A stretch of DNA of 64,000 nt, taken from the NCBI RefSeq assembly GCF_002744175.1, contig NZ_NKHF01000062.1, forward strand, positions 124,001-188,000, given 5' to 3'. Position numbers and translations under genes: made by a program. Position 1 is the stretch's first letter, and the number at the start of each line of letters is the position of its first letter. Below are positions 1 through 8,280 of this stretch, in pieces. The DNA is from Pseudoalteromonas piscicida (lineage in GTDB: Bacteria; Pseudomonadota; Gammaproteobacteria; Enterobacterales; Alteromonadaceae). The notes under the pieces were generated by a model. The model was not told where the DNA came from. It saw only the letters and a program-made list of their open reading frames with translations, and searched no databases.

Positions 1-612
1 ATTACCAAATACATGTGGATAAGCCATGATACTTGCGAAGTTATCTTGTACGCCATGACCCATACCGTCTACGTATACACCACCGCGTGTGTCACCTTGT
101 TTGCGCGAGTGCGCTAAACCTTGGTTATGGCCAAGTTCATGAACAAAAGTGGTCGCACCACAGTCGATACCTGTGATACTAAACATACGGTTACTCATGC
201 TTGAATAAAGATTACCGTTAGTGCCTTGACCAACCCATGCTAAACCACATGTAATGTAGTTGCCATTACGCTCCCCTGTACCGAGTACCGCAACCATGTC
301 TGCACGCCAAGTGTTGCGAAGATTAGCTACATAGTTGCTGTTTGTGACAGAGTCTAACCAAGCACTTGTTGGCGTGATATTATGGTTACCTAGGTTTTGG
401 GTACCCGCAAGGCGCAACTGCAAGTCGATGCCATTTTGGCTGTAAACTTGGTTTGTAAATGCAATCAGTTGATTGATTTTTGTATTAATGTTTGATGTTG
501 CAGCCGCTGATTGGTCAGTATAAAGAATACCAATATCAACGGTTACTGCAGATGCGCTTGCGGATAGAGCGAGTGCTGTTGCCAGCGATGCTACCTTTAC
601 AGTTGTTTTCAT
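1..612 (-). CDS. Secreted metzincin zinc metalloprotease, reprolysin-like (3' end outside window)
   Basis: The first 204 residues of a secreted peptidase are visible; the C-terminus lies beyond base 1. The start is ATG at 610-612 behind a GAAAGGAA ribosome site. The first ~22 residues (MKTTVKVASLATALALSASA) are a Sec signal peptide. The zinc site is HELGHNQGLAH, with H158, E159, H162 and H168, the metzincin HExxHxxGxxH pattern. A downstream SIMAYP Met-turn confirms the clan. No propeptide lies between the signal peptide and the catalytic domain, which begins at once with VDIGILYTDQSA. The gene starts 16 bases after the prodomain-like gene at 629-1330 and is probably co-transcribed with it. 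Clan assignment is firm; the substrate is unknown. Confidence 0.88.
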   Translation of the reverse strand, partial: MKTTVKVASLATALALSASASAVTVDIGILYTDQSAAATSNINTKINQLIAFTNQVYSQNGIDLQLRLAGTQNLGNHNITPTSAWLDSVTNSNYVANLRNTWRADMVAVLGTGERNGNYITCGLAWVGQGTNGNLYSSMSNRMFSITGIDCGATTFVHELGHNQGLAHSRKQGDTRGGVYVDGMGHGVQDNFASIMAYPHVFGN

Positions 613-628
613 GTTATTTCCTTTCTTT

Positions 629-1330
629 TTAGTTAACGTTACTTTTGGGTTTAAAAATATCTTTCTGTACAGACACTGAGTTGTGTTGTGTTTCGTCGTG
701 ATTATCGTGCGGGTGTAGCTCTTCTTCTTGGTGCGAGCGGTATAAATCTCGCTTGGCCGCAATCCAACCGTACTGATCTTTAGATTCAAACACATAGTTG
801 CCACTAGGTGCTGTGAGCTGACCATATACCGCATCTTTCCCCACAGTTAGTACCGTGGTGTGAAAACGCCCATCGGCGCCTGTGACTTTACCAAATACAC
901 TTTTATCGCCATTTTCAGCCAGTGATATCCCCGTCACTTCTGCAACGAAGGACTCTTGAGTTTGAGGGATAAGCAGCTCAAAATTGTCACCGCCCTCTAG
1001 GTTTCTCAGCGAAGTAAGATCAAACTCAATATAGGCTTCGTTACTTAAATCTTTTGGTAACACCTTAGCTGCTGTAAGCACAGCCTTAGCCTTATTTGAT
1101 ATTTTATTGACCGCATAAAAGTCATTATTGCCCGCGACCTTTGTTGTATTTGCACTTTGCTGAGGTGCTACTTCTATTTCCTCTTCAATAGAAATAGGCT
1201 TAGTGTCGATGTTAGGAGTATCTGTTGTTGTCTCGACTATGTGTGTTGAAGAAGGTGTTGTTTGCGGCATCATTTTCCAAAAGGCGATACCAATAAAACC
1301 GACCAGCAGAGCGACAATAAATAAGCGCAT
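629..1330 (-). CDS. Membrane-anchored prodomain-like protein paired with the metzincin
   Basis: This 233-residue protein has one N-terminal hydrophobic segment (about residues 3-19), an acidic, Thr/Pro-rich linker and a folded part at about residues 95-200. The folded part (FDLTSLRNLEGGDNFELLIP, then VFGKVTGADGRFHTTVLTVG and VYGQLTAPSGNYVFES) resembles the N-terminal prodomain-like module normally fused ahead of reprolysin-like peptidases in gammaproteobacteria. The C-terminus is His/Glu-rich (HQEEELHPHDNHDE), a possible metal-binding tail. It is the promoter-proximal gene, ending 16 bases before the metzincin, which itself lacks a propeptide. I infer a chaperone or inhibitor acting in trans. 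Similarity is recalled by pattern, not searched. Confidence 0.65.
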   Translation of the reverse strand: MRLFIVALLVGFIGIAFWKMMPQTTPSSTHIVETTTDTPNIDTKPISIEEEIEVAPQQSANTTKVAGNNDFYAVNKISNKAKAVLTAAKVLPKDLSNEAYIEFDLTSLRNLEGGDNFELLIPQTQESFVAEVTGISLAENGDKSVFGKVTGADGRFHTTVLTVGKDAVYGQLTAPSGNYVFESKDQYGWIAAKRDLYRSHQEEELHPHDNHDETQHNSVSVQKDIFKPKSNVN

Positions 1331-1663
1331 AGTTCACCATGAAGACGTTAAAAGTTGGTAAAATAATATTCATGGAGTTGTTTTTTTATCAACTTTTAAT
1401 TTACCTTTGTTTTTCTAATCACTCGAGCATTATTAAATATCTGCATGATATGTATGCATAAATTTCATTAACAAATCTTTACAAAGTGAGGCGCTGTAAT
1501 ATGATAAAAGGTACGATTGTCAAACTTTTGTAACTTTATTGTGCTTTGTGGAAGTGTTTGATTAATTTGGCTTTATTTTGGAAGGTAATGAGAGGCTTAA
1601 TGTTAAACTACGTATGTTCTTGATTTATAAATCTAACAATTTACCAAGGAATAGAAATTTTAT
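1331..1663. other. Intergenic, AT-rich
   Basis: This spacer of 333 bases separates the prodomain/protease pair from the acyltransferase gene on the same strand. It is strongly AT-rich and must hold the promoter of the 629-1330 gene near its low-coordinate end. I see no convincing ORF, hairpin terminator or repeat. Confidence 0.5.
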
Positions 1664-2257
1664 TCATAGTCCAGAGGCTTGATCTGGGTATTTAGCCATC
1701 TGTTTTACAAAGTGAAGCTTAACTTGGTTTAGCAGCTTTTCAGGATCCGTCTTTGTGGTTTTTTCAATGGCGGGCATGACTACAAAGGTTTTTGTACGAT
1801 AGTCTATGGCCATTGGTACGATAGGCACTTGGGCTGATTGTGCGATGTAAACAAACCCTTTTTTCCACTCAGGCGTGTATTTGCGAGTTCCTTCTGGCGC
1901 CAACCCTAAGATGAGCTTGTCACTATTAGCAAAAATATCGCGCACTTGTGCAACCATGCCATGGGGAGTATCGCGCCTAACAGGAATACCTCCCCACTTT
2001 TTTAACAGCCAGCTGAAAGGAGGTATAAAGATAGTATGTTTACCCAAAAAGCGAATTTCAACGTCGAGCGCAAGCTTTACTGCAATACCGATAATAAAAT
2101 CCCAATTTGAGGTATGTGGTGCAACCGCAGCAATAAACTTGTCTGCGTTTGGGAAGTTTCCCTCAATTTTCCATCCCATCAGTTTGAGTATAGTTTTGCC
2201 TACCTTTTGTCCAATAGCACTCTTTGAGCGGGGAGTATTGGGGGGAAGTATGATCAC
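1664..2257 (-). CDS. 1-acyl-sn-glycerol-3-phosphate acyltransferase family (PlsC-like)
   Basis: A small lysophospholipid acyltransferase-family protein, expected to transfer an acyl group to a lysophosphatidate-type acceptor at the inner membrane. It carries block I HTSNWD (HX4D catalytic motif), the GGIPVRR block and block III APEGTR, in the usual order and spacing. Length is about 197 residues, normal for the short PlsC-like branch. The start is uncertain: GTG at 2257 has AAGGG eight bases upstream and places the protein at VIILPPNTPR, where this family usually begins. An in-frame TTG at 2287 would add ten residues but has no ribosome site. It may be a paralogue rather than the housekeeping PlsC. 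Confidence 0.82.
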   Translation of the reverse strand: MIILPPNTPRSKSAIGQKVGKTILKLMGWKIEGNFPNADKFIAAVAPHTSNWDFIIGIAVKLALDVEIRFLGKHTIFIPPFSWLLKKWGGIPVRRDTPHGMVAQVRDIFANSDKLILGLAPEGTRKYTPEWKKGFVYIAQSAQVPIVPMAIDYRTKTFVVMPAIEKTTKTDPEKLLNQVKLHFVKQMAKYPDQASGL

Positions 2258-2347
2258 AGTAATGCCCTTAACGATTGTTGTTATCAAGTTATGAAGGAGT
2301 GAGCTGGTATTTTAATAAAACCTTATTATGGTGCTTCAAGTCAATGA

Positions 2348-3235
2348 TTAGTTTGGTGATATGCATTGATGGATTGGCTGCCACGTGTAATTTGGGTTAA
2401 ATAAAATATCTCTCGTGTGGCCGCTCAGGTTGGGATTCTGCAGCTTTAATATCTGTCTTTCTTCAAATTTTGCTTTGGCAATCGCTTCTCTGGTAACTGG
2501 ATGGCTAAAAAATAGTTTATCAAACGAACCATCCTCAATGGCCTTTTTTAATCCATAGGTTAAACGGGCCTTTAGGCGTTCGTTATCTTTATTGACGAAA
2601 AAGAACATTGCGGTGGGATAACAAAATGCAAACCTCGACTCTACCACTGCATTGTCAATGGTATGCAGTTCGGTCCAAGGTTCGTGTAACGCTCTTGGGA
2701 ATAAGTCGAATCGCTTTTCTTCAAGCATTCTGGGCAGTGAGGTCGCGATACTTGTCACGACGCTAAAACCGTTTTTCTCGTATATTGCAGTGTCAGGCCA
2801 GTCAACTCCACTGCCAATGGTGAGGTTTACTAGCTGCGCTGGTGAGTCTATTGAAGCGAGCTTGTTGACCATATCTTTATGGATCAGTAATAAACGAGCT
2901 CCCATCATCCCCTTTAGTAGCGGTATGTAGACGGTTGCTAAACGCTTCTCTCTTTGAATTGATGTCATACTCCAATGGACATCAAGTAGCTCGCCTTGTT
3001 CTAAGATTTCAAGCGTTCGTCCTTGTGGTGTTTGATCGAAAGAATTTTCAACCAGTTGATAAGCACCATATTGGTCCCTGCTCTTGTTCAACGCGAGTCG
3101 GAGTAGCGCAATGTAATAGTCTTGTTTAGGATCCGAAAACTCTTTTGAAATATTATAACGGACTAAATCGCTTGCAAACACGGGAGTTGAAATGAATAAA
3201 ATGAAGAGTAAAAATTTTATCATTGAGGTGATCAT
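2348..3235 (-). CDS. Periplasmic solute-binding protein, family 3-like
   Basis: This 295-residue protein begins with a signal peptide (MIKFLLFILFISTPVFA-type, cleavage near ASD) and then a bilobed binding-protein fold of the SBP_bac_3 type. No ABC permease or ATPase lies next to it, so it may act as a stand-alone sensor or orphan binding protein. The conserved block is weak (QGRTLEILEQGELLDVHWSM, later EEKRFDLFPRALHE), as in the divergent orphan SBPs common in Alteromonadales. ATG at 3235 sits almost directly behind AAAAGGA; the ATG four codons later (3223) has the same site at a looser distance and is a possible real start. Ligand unknown. Confidence 0.7.
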   Translation of the reverse strand: MITSMIKFLLFILFISTPVFASDLVRYNISKEFSDPKQDYYIALLRLALNKSRDQYGAYQLVENSFDQTPQGRTLEILEQGELLDVHWSMTSIQREKRLATVYIPLLKGMMGARLLLIHKDMVNKLASIDSPAQLVNLTIGSGVDWPDTAIYEKNGFSVVTSIATSLPRMLEEKRFDLFPRALHEPWTELHTIDNAVVESRFAFCYPTAMFFFVNKDNERLKARLTYGLKKAIEDGSFDKLFFSHPVTREAIAKAKFEERQILKLQNPNLSGHTRDILFNPNYTWQPIHQCISPN

Positions 3236-3344
3236 TCCTTTTCCTCATTTTATGTACTCAATCTGTGCCTTTGTTGTTGAGTAAAAGCTGAGTGTTATTG
3301 GTACTATTAAGGTCATAATCTAACTTTAGCTCAGCTTAGTGAAC

Positions 3345-3369
3345 AAAAAAGGTGCCGAAGCACCTTTTT
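3345..3369 (-). terminator. Rho-independent terminator
   Basis: On the minus strand the sequence reads GGTGC-TTCG-GCACC followed by TTTTTT, a stable UUCG tetraloop hairpin with a U-tract, 15 bases after the DUF6702 gene. The A-tract on the other side makes it potentially bidirectional. Confidence 0.88.
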
Positions 3370-3384
3370 ACTAAAATTCTTGTT

Positions 3385-3873
3385 TTAGAATGTAATGCTA
3401 AGCCAGTCGTCGCTGCCATCGAAGTGAAGAGATCTGACCTTTCCCTTACCCTCAAAGTTAACTAGGTTTACTTGGTCCTGCCACAAATCTCGAAGCGCCG
3501 TGTGGCGCATTGTGATCCCTGCTATCGGTGAGAACAGCGGGGTTTCTTGATAAACCCAAAAGAATTGACCATCAATTTCAGAGCCGACGAGGTGTAAAGG
3601 GAGCACTTTGCCTTCGTTTGTTTTCATCGCAAAGCGCCTATCGACATATTCTGCAAAACGCGCTCTGTCGGAGGCGTTATTAAATATATCAGCATTTTGG
3701 CTAAACAAGCTTTCTACCGCATGCTCGGTATCATGAAGGTAAAAACGATGCATGATTTCGATGTTGCCACTACGTTCGTTGAATAACACAGTGGTAACAG
3801 CCGCTTTAAGCTGGTGTGCCTGACAAAGCGGTGAAATTAGTACCAATAAAACGGCAAAGAGCCATACTTTCAT
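3385..3873 (-). CDS. DUF6702-like periplasmic protein
   Basis: This 162-residue protein has a signal peptide (cleavage near CQAHQ) and a small beta-rich domain. The pattern (HQLKAAVTTVLFNERSGNIE, MHRFYLHDTEHAV, FWVYQETP, SLHFDGSDDWLSITF) is that of the DUF6702 family, commonly encoded right after an M1 peptidase in marine gammaproteobacteria. Its ATG overlaps the stop codon of the M1 gene by one base (TAATG), so translation is probably coupled. No catalytic motif is visible; a role supporting the peptidase is inferred from context only. Confidence 0.7.
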   Translation of the reverse strand: MKVWLFAVLLVLISPLCQAHQLKAAVTTVLFNERSGNIEIMHRFYLHDTEHAVESLFSQNADIFNNASDRARFAEYVDRRFAMKTNEGKVLPLHLVGSEIDGQFFWVYQETPLFSPIAGITMRHTALRDLWQDQVNLVNFEGKGKVRSLHFDGSDDWLSITF

Positions 3874-6296
3874 TAGTTATCCTTGTTCTTTTCAAGTGGT
3901 TTCAGTTCAGCTTTCACATCTTGCATGATATCGCGGTACACTTTACCTTCTCGTGCTTTCTTTTTATAGAGCTCAAGGCGAGATTCTATAATGCGTCTTG
4001 GGTAGTGGTTGTTTTCGATATCGACATCGGCGGTTTCCCACCTAGGATCAACGGTCACAGATGCTAGTGGCTTATCTTTGTCAGTAATAATAAGCTTGCT
4101 GACGTTACGGGCATTGCGGCGCCAAATCTCGGCAGGGATTACGTGCTCTTCTTTGGAACCATCTTGGTAAGTGAGCTCAAGTAAGATTGGCATCACGAGT
4201 CCGCCAATATTGCTAAACTTAAGTACGTAATAGTTTTTGTCTTCTTTTACTGCCCGCTCAAGGGTACGCTTTTCCCAAGGCTTAAGCTCGGCTAAAAACT
4301 CTCGATACTCATTTCGTTCTTCATTAGTGACTGTGAATTGGTCGTTGTGATCGTAAAAGTCCGTTATGTCTTTGTTTTTATCAATCCAGAGAGCCCGTCC
4401 CTCTTCTTGATTACGCTTGACGAATAACGACATCGGCTTGCTCTTTTCAAACTCACGGAGACGACCAAAGTCGATATCGGGGTTTTTGGTGTCTAGCCTT
4501 AATTGGTAGATTTTATCGAGCGAGATGTCAACATGGTCTGTGGTGTAAAACCAGCCACGCCAAAACCAATCTAAATCGACACCAGACGCTTCTTCCATGG
4601 TCCTAAAAAAGTCAGCAGGTGTTGGGCGTTTATATTTCCAGCGCAGAGCATATTCTTTAAATGCAAAGTCGAATAGTTCACGACCTAAGATCACTTCACG
4701 CAGAATATTCAGGGCTGCTGCTGGTTTGGTATAGGCATTTGGGCCTAAGTGCAATACGCTGTCAGATTGTGTCATTATTGGGGATTGATCTTCGGACTTC
4801 ATGTATGCGGTGATATCCCTTGGCTCTACTCCCCATGGAATCGTAGGGTCCCATTCACGGCCAGCGACACCATCTAAAAAGCTATTGAGGCCCTCATCCA
4901 TCCATGTCCACTGGCGCTCGTCTGAATTGACAATCATCGGGAAGTAGATATGCCCTATTTCATGAATGACTACCCCAATTAAAAAGCGCTTTTCGGCTAG
5001 GGAGTATGTGCGTGTGCCATCATCTTGTAGTTTTGTGCGAGGACCGTTGAAGGTGATCATGGGATACTCCATGCCGCCTACGGGGCCATTCACTGATTGT
5101 GCGGTTGGGTATGGGTAATCAAAAGAGAAGCGGGAATAAACTTCCATAGTATGAATAACAGCTTCGGTGGAATATTTTTTCCATAGCTCTCCACCCTCTT
5201 TGGGGAAAAATGACATCGCCATTACCAGTGGCTGCTCGTCGCCGCCTTGCTGATAGCCTTTAGCATCCCACATGAACTTGCGTGAAGAAGCCCAAGCAAA
5301 GTCACGCACATTTTTGGCTTTAAAACGCCATGTTTTGGTGTCGTCGGTGCCTGCTTTTTCGTTTTCTAGTGCTTCTTCTTCGGTGACCACGAATACAGGA
5401 CGTTGCGCTGTTTTAGCTTGCTCGAGCCTGTCTCGCTGAGTTTTGCTCAGCACTTGTGTTGGGTTGTCTAGTTCACCTGTTGCTGCAACGATATGATCGG
5501 CAGGCACTGTGATCTCAACATCGTAGTCGCCAAACTCTAAAGTGAACTCTCCACTGCCAAGAAATGCCTTGTTAGTCCAAGCTTCGTAATCGGTGTAAGC
5601 CGTTAGACGAGGAAACCATTGTGCGAGTAAAAAGATGTCGTTCCCGTCTTTCTCAAAGTGTTCATAGCCAGAACGTGCACCAACCGCATCCTCCTCAACG
5701 ATATTAAAGGCAAAGTCCATACTAAACTGTACGTCTTTGCCTGGTTTTAGTGGCTGGTTTAGATCTATGCGCATCATTGTATCGACGATGGTCATTTTGA
5801 GCGGCTTACCACGACCATCTTTGATATGACTAATTACAAAACCAAGCTCAGTGTCATCCATAAATTGCTGACGCCTAAGTTGGTTTAGTGAAATTTTTGC
5901 ATGTTTTGCAACTGGATTACTCTGTAATTCCTTCCCAAACGTTGCCGAACGCTCAGCTATCGAGTCGTTTTTAAAGATATTTTGGTCTAGTTGCAGCCAT
6001 AAATATTTGAGCGTATGAGGTGAGTTGTTTTTATAGTGTATGGTCTGCGTAGCCGTTACCCTTTTGGCTTTTTCATCCAAGTTTACGTCAATATCATAAT
6101 CCACTTTTTGTTGCCAATAGCGCTCTCCGGGTTCACCGGCTGCGCTGCGGTAGATATTTGGGGTAGGTAGGGTTTCGTCTAACTGGCGAAATTTATCTTC
6201 AAAGTTGCCTTTGGTTTGTGAAATGGCACTGGCGTTTGCAAGGTTGGATAAAGCAATAGCGACCAGTAGCGGTATGGCACGTGTTGATGTTGTCAT
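3873..6296 (-). CDS. M1 family zinc metallopeptidase (aminopeptidase-like), exported
   Basis: An 807-residue protein with a Sec signal peptide (first ~23 residues) and the M1/gluzincin fold. H445-E446-IG-H449 and E468 give HExxH-x18-E exactly. Upstream lies GGMEYP, the family's substrate-binding GxMEN position in the variant typical of this bacterial subfamily. An N-terminal beta domain (about 60-290) precedes the catalytic domain, and a long C-terminal segment follows. It probably trims peptides in the periplasm of this protein-degrading heterotroph. It heads a two-gene operon with the DUF6702 gene (one-base overlap). Family and active site are certain; peptide specificity is not. Confidence 0.92.
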   Translation of the reverse strand: MTTSTRAIPLLVAIALSNLANASAISQTKGNFEDKFRQLDETLPTPNIYRSAAGEPGERYWQQKVDYDIDVNLDEKAKRVTATQTIHYKNNSPHTLKYLWLQLDQNIFKNDSIAERSATFGKELQSNPVAKHAKISLNQLRRQQFMDDTELGFVISHIKDGRGKPLKMTIVDTMMRIDLNQPLKPGKDVQFSMDFAFNIVEEDAVGARSGYEHFEKDGNDIFLLAQWFPRLTAYTDYEAWTNKAFLGSGEFTLEFGDYDVEITVPADHIVAATGELDNPTQVLSKTQRDRLEQAKTAQRPVFVVTEEEALENEKAGTDDTKTWRFKAKNVRDFAWASSRKFMWDAKGYQQGGDEQPLVMAMSFFPKEGGELWKKYSTEAVIHTMEVYSRFSFDYPYPTAQSVNGPVGGMEYPMITFNGPRTKLQDDGTRTYSLAEKRFLIGVVIHEIGHIYFPMIVNSDERQWTWMDEGLNSFLDGVAGREWDPTIPWGVEPRDITAYMKSEDQSPIMTQSDSVLHLGPNAYTKPAAALNILREVILGRELFDFAFKEYALRWKYKRPTPADFFRTMEEASGVDLDWFWRGWFYTTDHVDISLDKIYQLRLDTKNPDIDFGRLREFEKSKPMSLFVKRNQEEGRALWIDKNKDITDFYDHNDQFTVTNEERNEYREFLAELKPWEKRTLERAVKEDKNYYVLKFSNIGGLVMPILLELTYQDGSKEEHVIPAEIWRRNARNVSKLIITDKDKPLASVTVDPRWETADVDIENNHYPRRIIESRLELYKKKAREGKVYRDIMQDVKAELKPLEKNKDN

Positions 6297-6755
6297 TATA
6301 ATATCCTGTTTTATCTTGCCAACGTGTTGACCGATAAAGCTTTTTAATTCAATTTGATACTGGGCGTAAACCCAAGCAGCCTGATTCTCCAGCTTTGGGA
6401 TAAATAAAGCCTTCCGAGTGTCAATAAAATGACAAATAAAAATGTAGAAATCAAAGTTTTGAGATAAAGTAACAATTAATGCCTGTGACTGATTTTTGTC
6501 AATTTTGCATATTTTTTACACTTTTGTTTTTTATAGAGAAAATGACATATTCAGAAAAATTAATTTGTATGCCAAAAAGGTATTTTGCAGGGTTATTGTC
6601 TACATTTTATAAATAAATAAAGAAATCAAAATTAGTTGTTGATATTGACCTAACTTTGTCTTTAAAATCGCGCACTTTACAATCTCTGGGTAAAACTGGC
6701 GTTAGTTTTGCTCTGTACTAAATACCCGTTTAGCGAATCGAATGTGGTGGGCAGT
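6297..6755. other. Divergent promoter region
   Basis: This 459-base AT-rich spacer separates the minus-strand M1 peptidase from the plus-strand small membrane protein and sbcDC, so it should contain promoters in both directions. I find no strong palindrome or recognisable operator. Confidence 0.45.
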
Positions 6756-6995
6756 ATGGATTTCTACATACTAAAAAAACAAGAGAAGTTTGTTGCAATT
6801 CCTGCAGACGAACAAAACTGTAAAGATTATTTAGATGACGGCTATTTTTATATTGATAAAGTAGCTGCCTGTAACGAGAAGTCGGCGATTAAGCGTGTGC
6901 AAGATAAGCATAGTCGTGTTTTTAAGTTACCCGCTAAATTCTTTTTACTTGCATTACCAGTGATCATGTTTGCTTGGTGGCAATTAACCCATTAA
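6756..6995 (+). CDS. Small hypothetical membrane-anchored protein
   Basis: This 79-residue protein starts at ATG 6756 (MDFYILKKQEKF). The longer reading frame from 6708 lacks a ribosome site and its extra residues look non-coding. It has a polar N-terminal part with a charged KRVQDKHSRVFKLP stretch and one C-terminal hydrophobic segment (FFLLALPVIMFAWWQL), suggesting a tail-anchored inner-membrane protein. It lies 80 bases ahead of sbcD on the same strand. I do not recognise the family. Confidence 0.6.
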   Translation: MDFYILKKQEKFVAIPADEQNCKDYLDDGYFYIDKVAACNEKSAIKRVQDKHSRVFKLPAKFFLLALPVIMFAWWQLTH

Positions 6996-7076
6996 GCGAG
7001 CAAAGCTTTAATATTCGCAAGACGAATATTGCTTGTCGATGTTATATTAGCGTTTCTTTAGGAAAAGGAACGCTAA

Positions 7077-8276
7077 ATGAAGGTTTTACATACATCTGAC
7101 TGGCACTTGGGGCAATCGTTTTACGAACATGATCGTAGCGAAGAACATCAACTTTTTTTGAATTGGCTAATAGATGTATTAGTCCAACAACAAATTGATG
7201 TATTACTCATCAGCGGAGATATTTTCCACACCGCTACGCCGCCTGCTAGCGCAGAGAAACAACTGTATACCTTTATTCAAAGCGCCTCATTCAAATGTCC
7301 TGACCTGCATATCGTGCTAATTGCAGGTAATCACGATTCTGCAAATAGAATAGAAACTGCCAAGCCACTCCTTACTTCATTTAACACTCATGTTATTGGT
7401 CGTTTTGATAAGTTAGCGCCTGAACAAGTAGTACTCGACTTGATGGTTGGCAAACAGCACATGCATGTTGTGGCGATGCCGTTTTTGCGCAGTGCTGATC
7501 TACCAAAGCCAGAGGACGATGCATTCGATTATCAAATTGGTGTGCAATTGGCTTATCAAAAAGCAAAAGAAACCATAAAAGAGGTACAGGGGCCAATCAT
7601 TCTAATGGGTCACCTCCATGCTAAAGGAGGGAGTATTTCTGAAGACTCAGAGCGCAATCTCAATATTGGTGGTTTTGATGCCGTATCGGCCACAGTATTT
7701 GGTGAACAGTTTGATTATGTTGCTTTGGGTCATCTCCACAAAGCGCAGAGCGTCGCAAAGCAGACTGCAATTAGATACAGTGGTACGCCTTTGCCTATGT
7801 CGTTTTCAGAGCGTAACTATAAGCACCAAGTGCTTCTATGCGATTTTAATGAGCAAGGCCTAGTGGATGTAAAGCCCCTTTACGTCCCACGCTTTAAAGA
7901 TGTGCTTTATATTCCTGAGTTAGGTGCTAAACGTCTGGCTGAGCTGTGTGAAGAAATCGCATCCCATGATTTTAGTCAGTTCGACAATGCGCCTTACATC
8001 CGTCTTAAATTATCCGCAGCAGAAACAAGCAGCCGTTTTCGTGTTGAGGTCGATGAGGCTTTGAAAGGAAAAAATGTTAAATTCTGCGGAATAGAGCGAG
8101 TATCTGAAGGCATTACTACGTGTGAAAATGTATTTGAGGATTTAGGCAAGGTAGAGTCATTGTCGCCCAACACGCTGTTAGATATTGCCTATCGAGAGAT
8201 AGAGCCAGAGCAAGATACGGCCCCAGCTTCCCTACACGACAAACTAGCGGAAGTGATCGCGAGCATGGAGGAATAG
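7077..8276 (+). CDS. sbcD: Exonuclease SbcCD, nuclease subunit SbcD (Mre11-like)
   Basis: The 399-residue metallophosphoesterase subunit of SbcCD cuts hairpins and processes DNA ends with ATP-driven SbcC. The calcineurin-type motifs are in order: HTSDWHLG, SGDIFH, AGNHDS, GHLHAKG and ALGHLHKAQ, supplying the two-metal site. A C-terminal capping domain follows. The start has AGGAAAAGGA upstream. The gene ends four bases before sbcC, so the pair is co-translated. Length and motif spacing are typical for gammaproteobacterial SbcD. Confidence 0.96.
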   Translation: MKVLHTSDWHLGQSFYEHDRSEEHQLFLNWLIDVLVQQQIDVLLISGDIFHTATPPASAEKQLYTFIQSASFKCPDLHIVLIAGNHDSANRIETAKPLLTSFNTHVIGRFDKLAPEQVVLDLMVGKQHMHVVAMPFLRSADLPKPEDDAFDYQIGVQLAYQKAKETIKEVQGPIILMGHLHAKGGSISEDSERNLNIGGFDAVSATVFGEQFDYVALGHLHKAQSVAKQTAIRYSGTPLPMSFSERNYKHQVLLCDFNEQGLVDVKPLYVPRFKDVLYIPELGAKRLAELCEEIASHDFSQFDNAPYIRLKLSAAETSSRFRVEVDEALKGKNVKFCGIERVSEGITTCENVFEDLGKVESLSPNTLLDIAYREIEPEQDTAPASLHDKLAEVIASMEE

Positions 8277-8280
8277 AGCG

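Noticed and set aside
1875-2294. Plus-strand frame opposite the acyltransferase gene
   Set aside because: Antisense shadow; the minus-strand frame holds the PlsC motifs.
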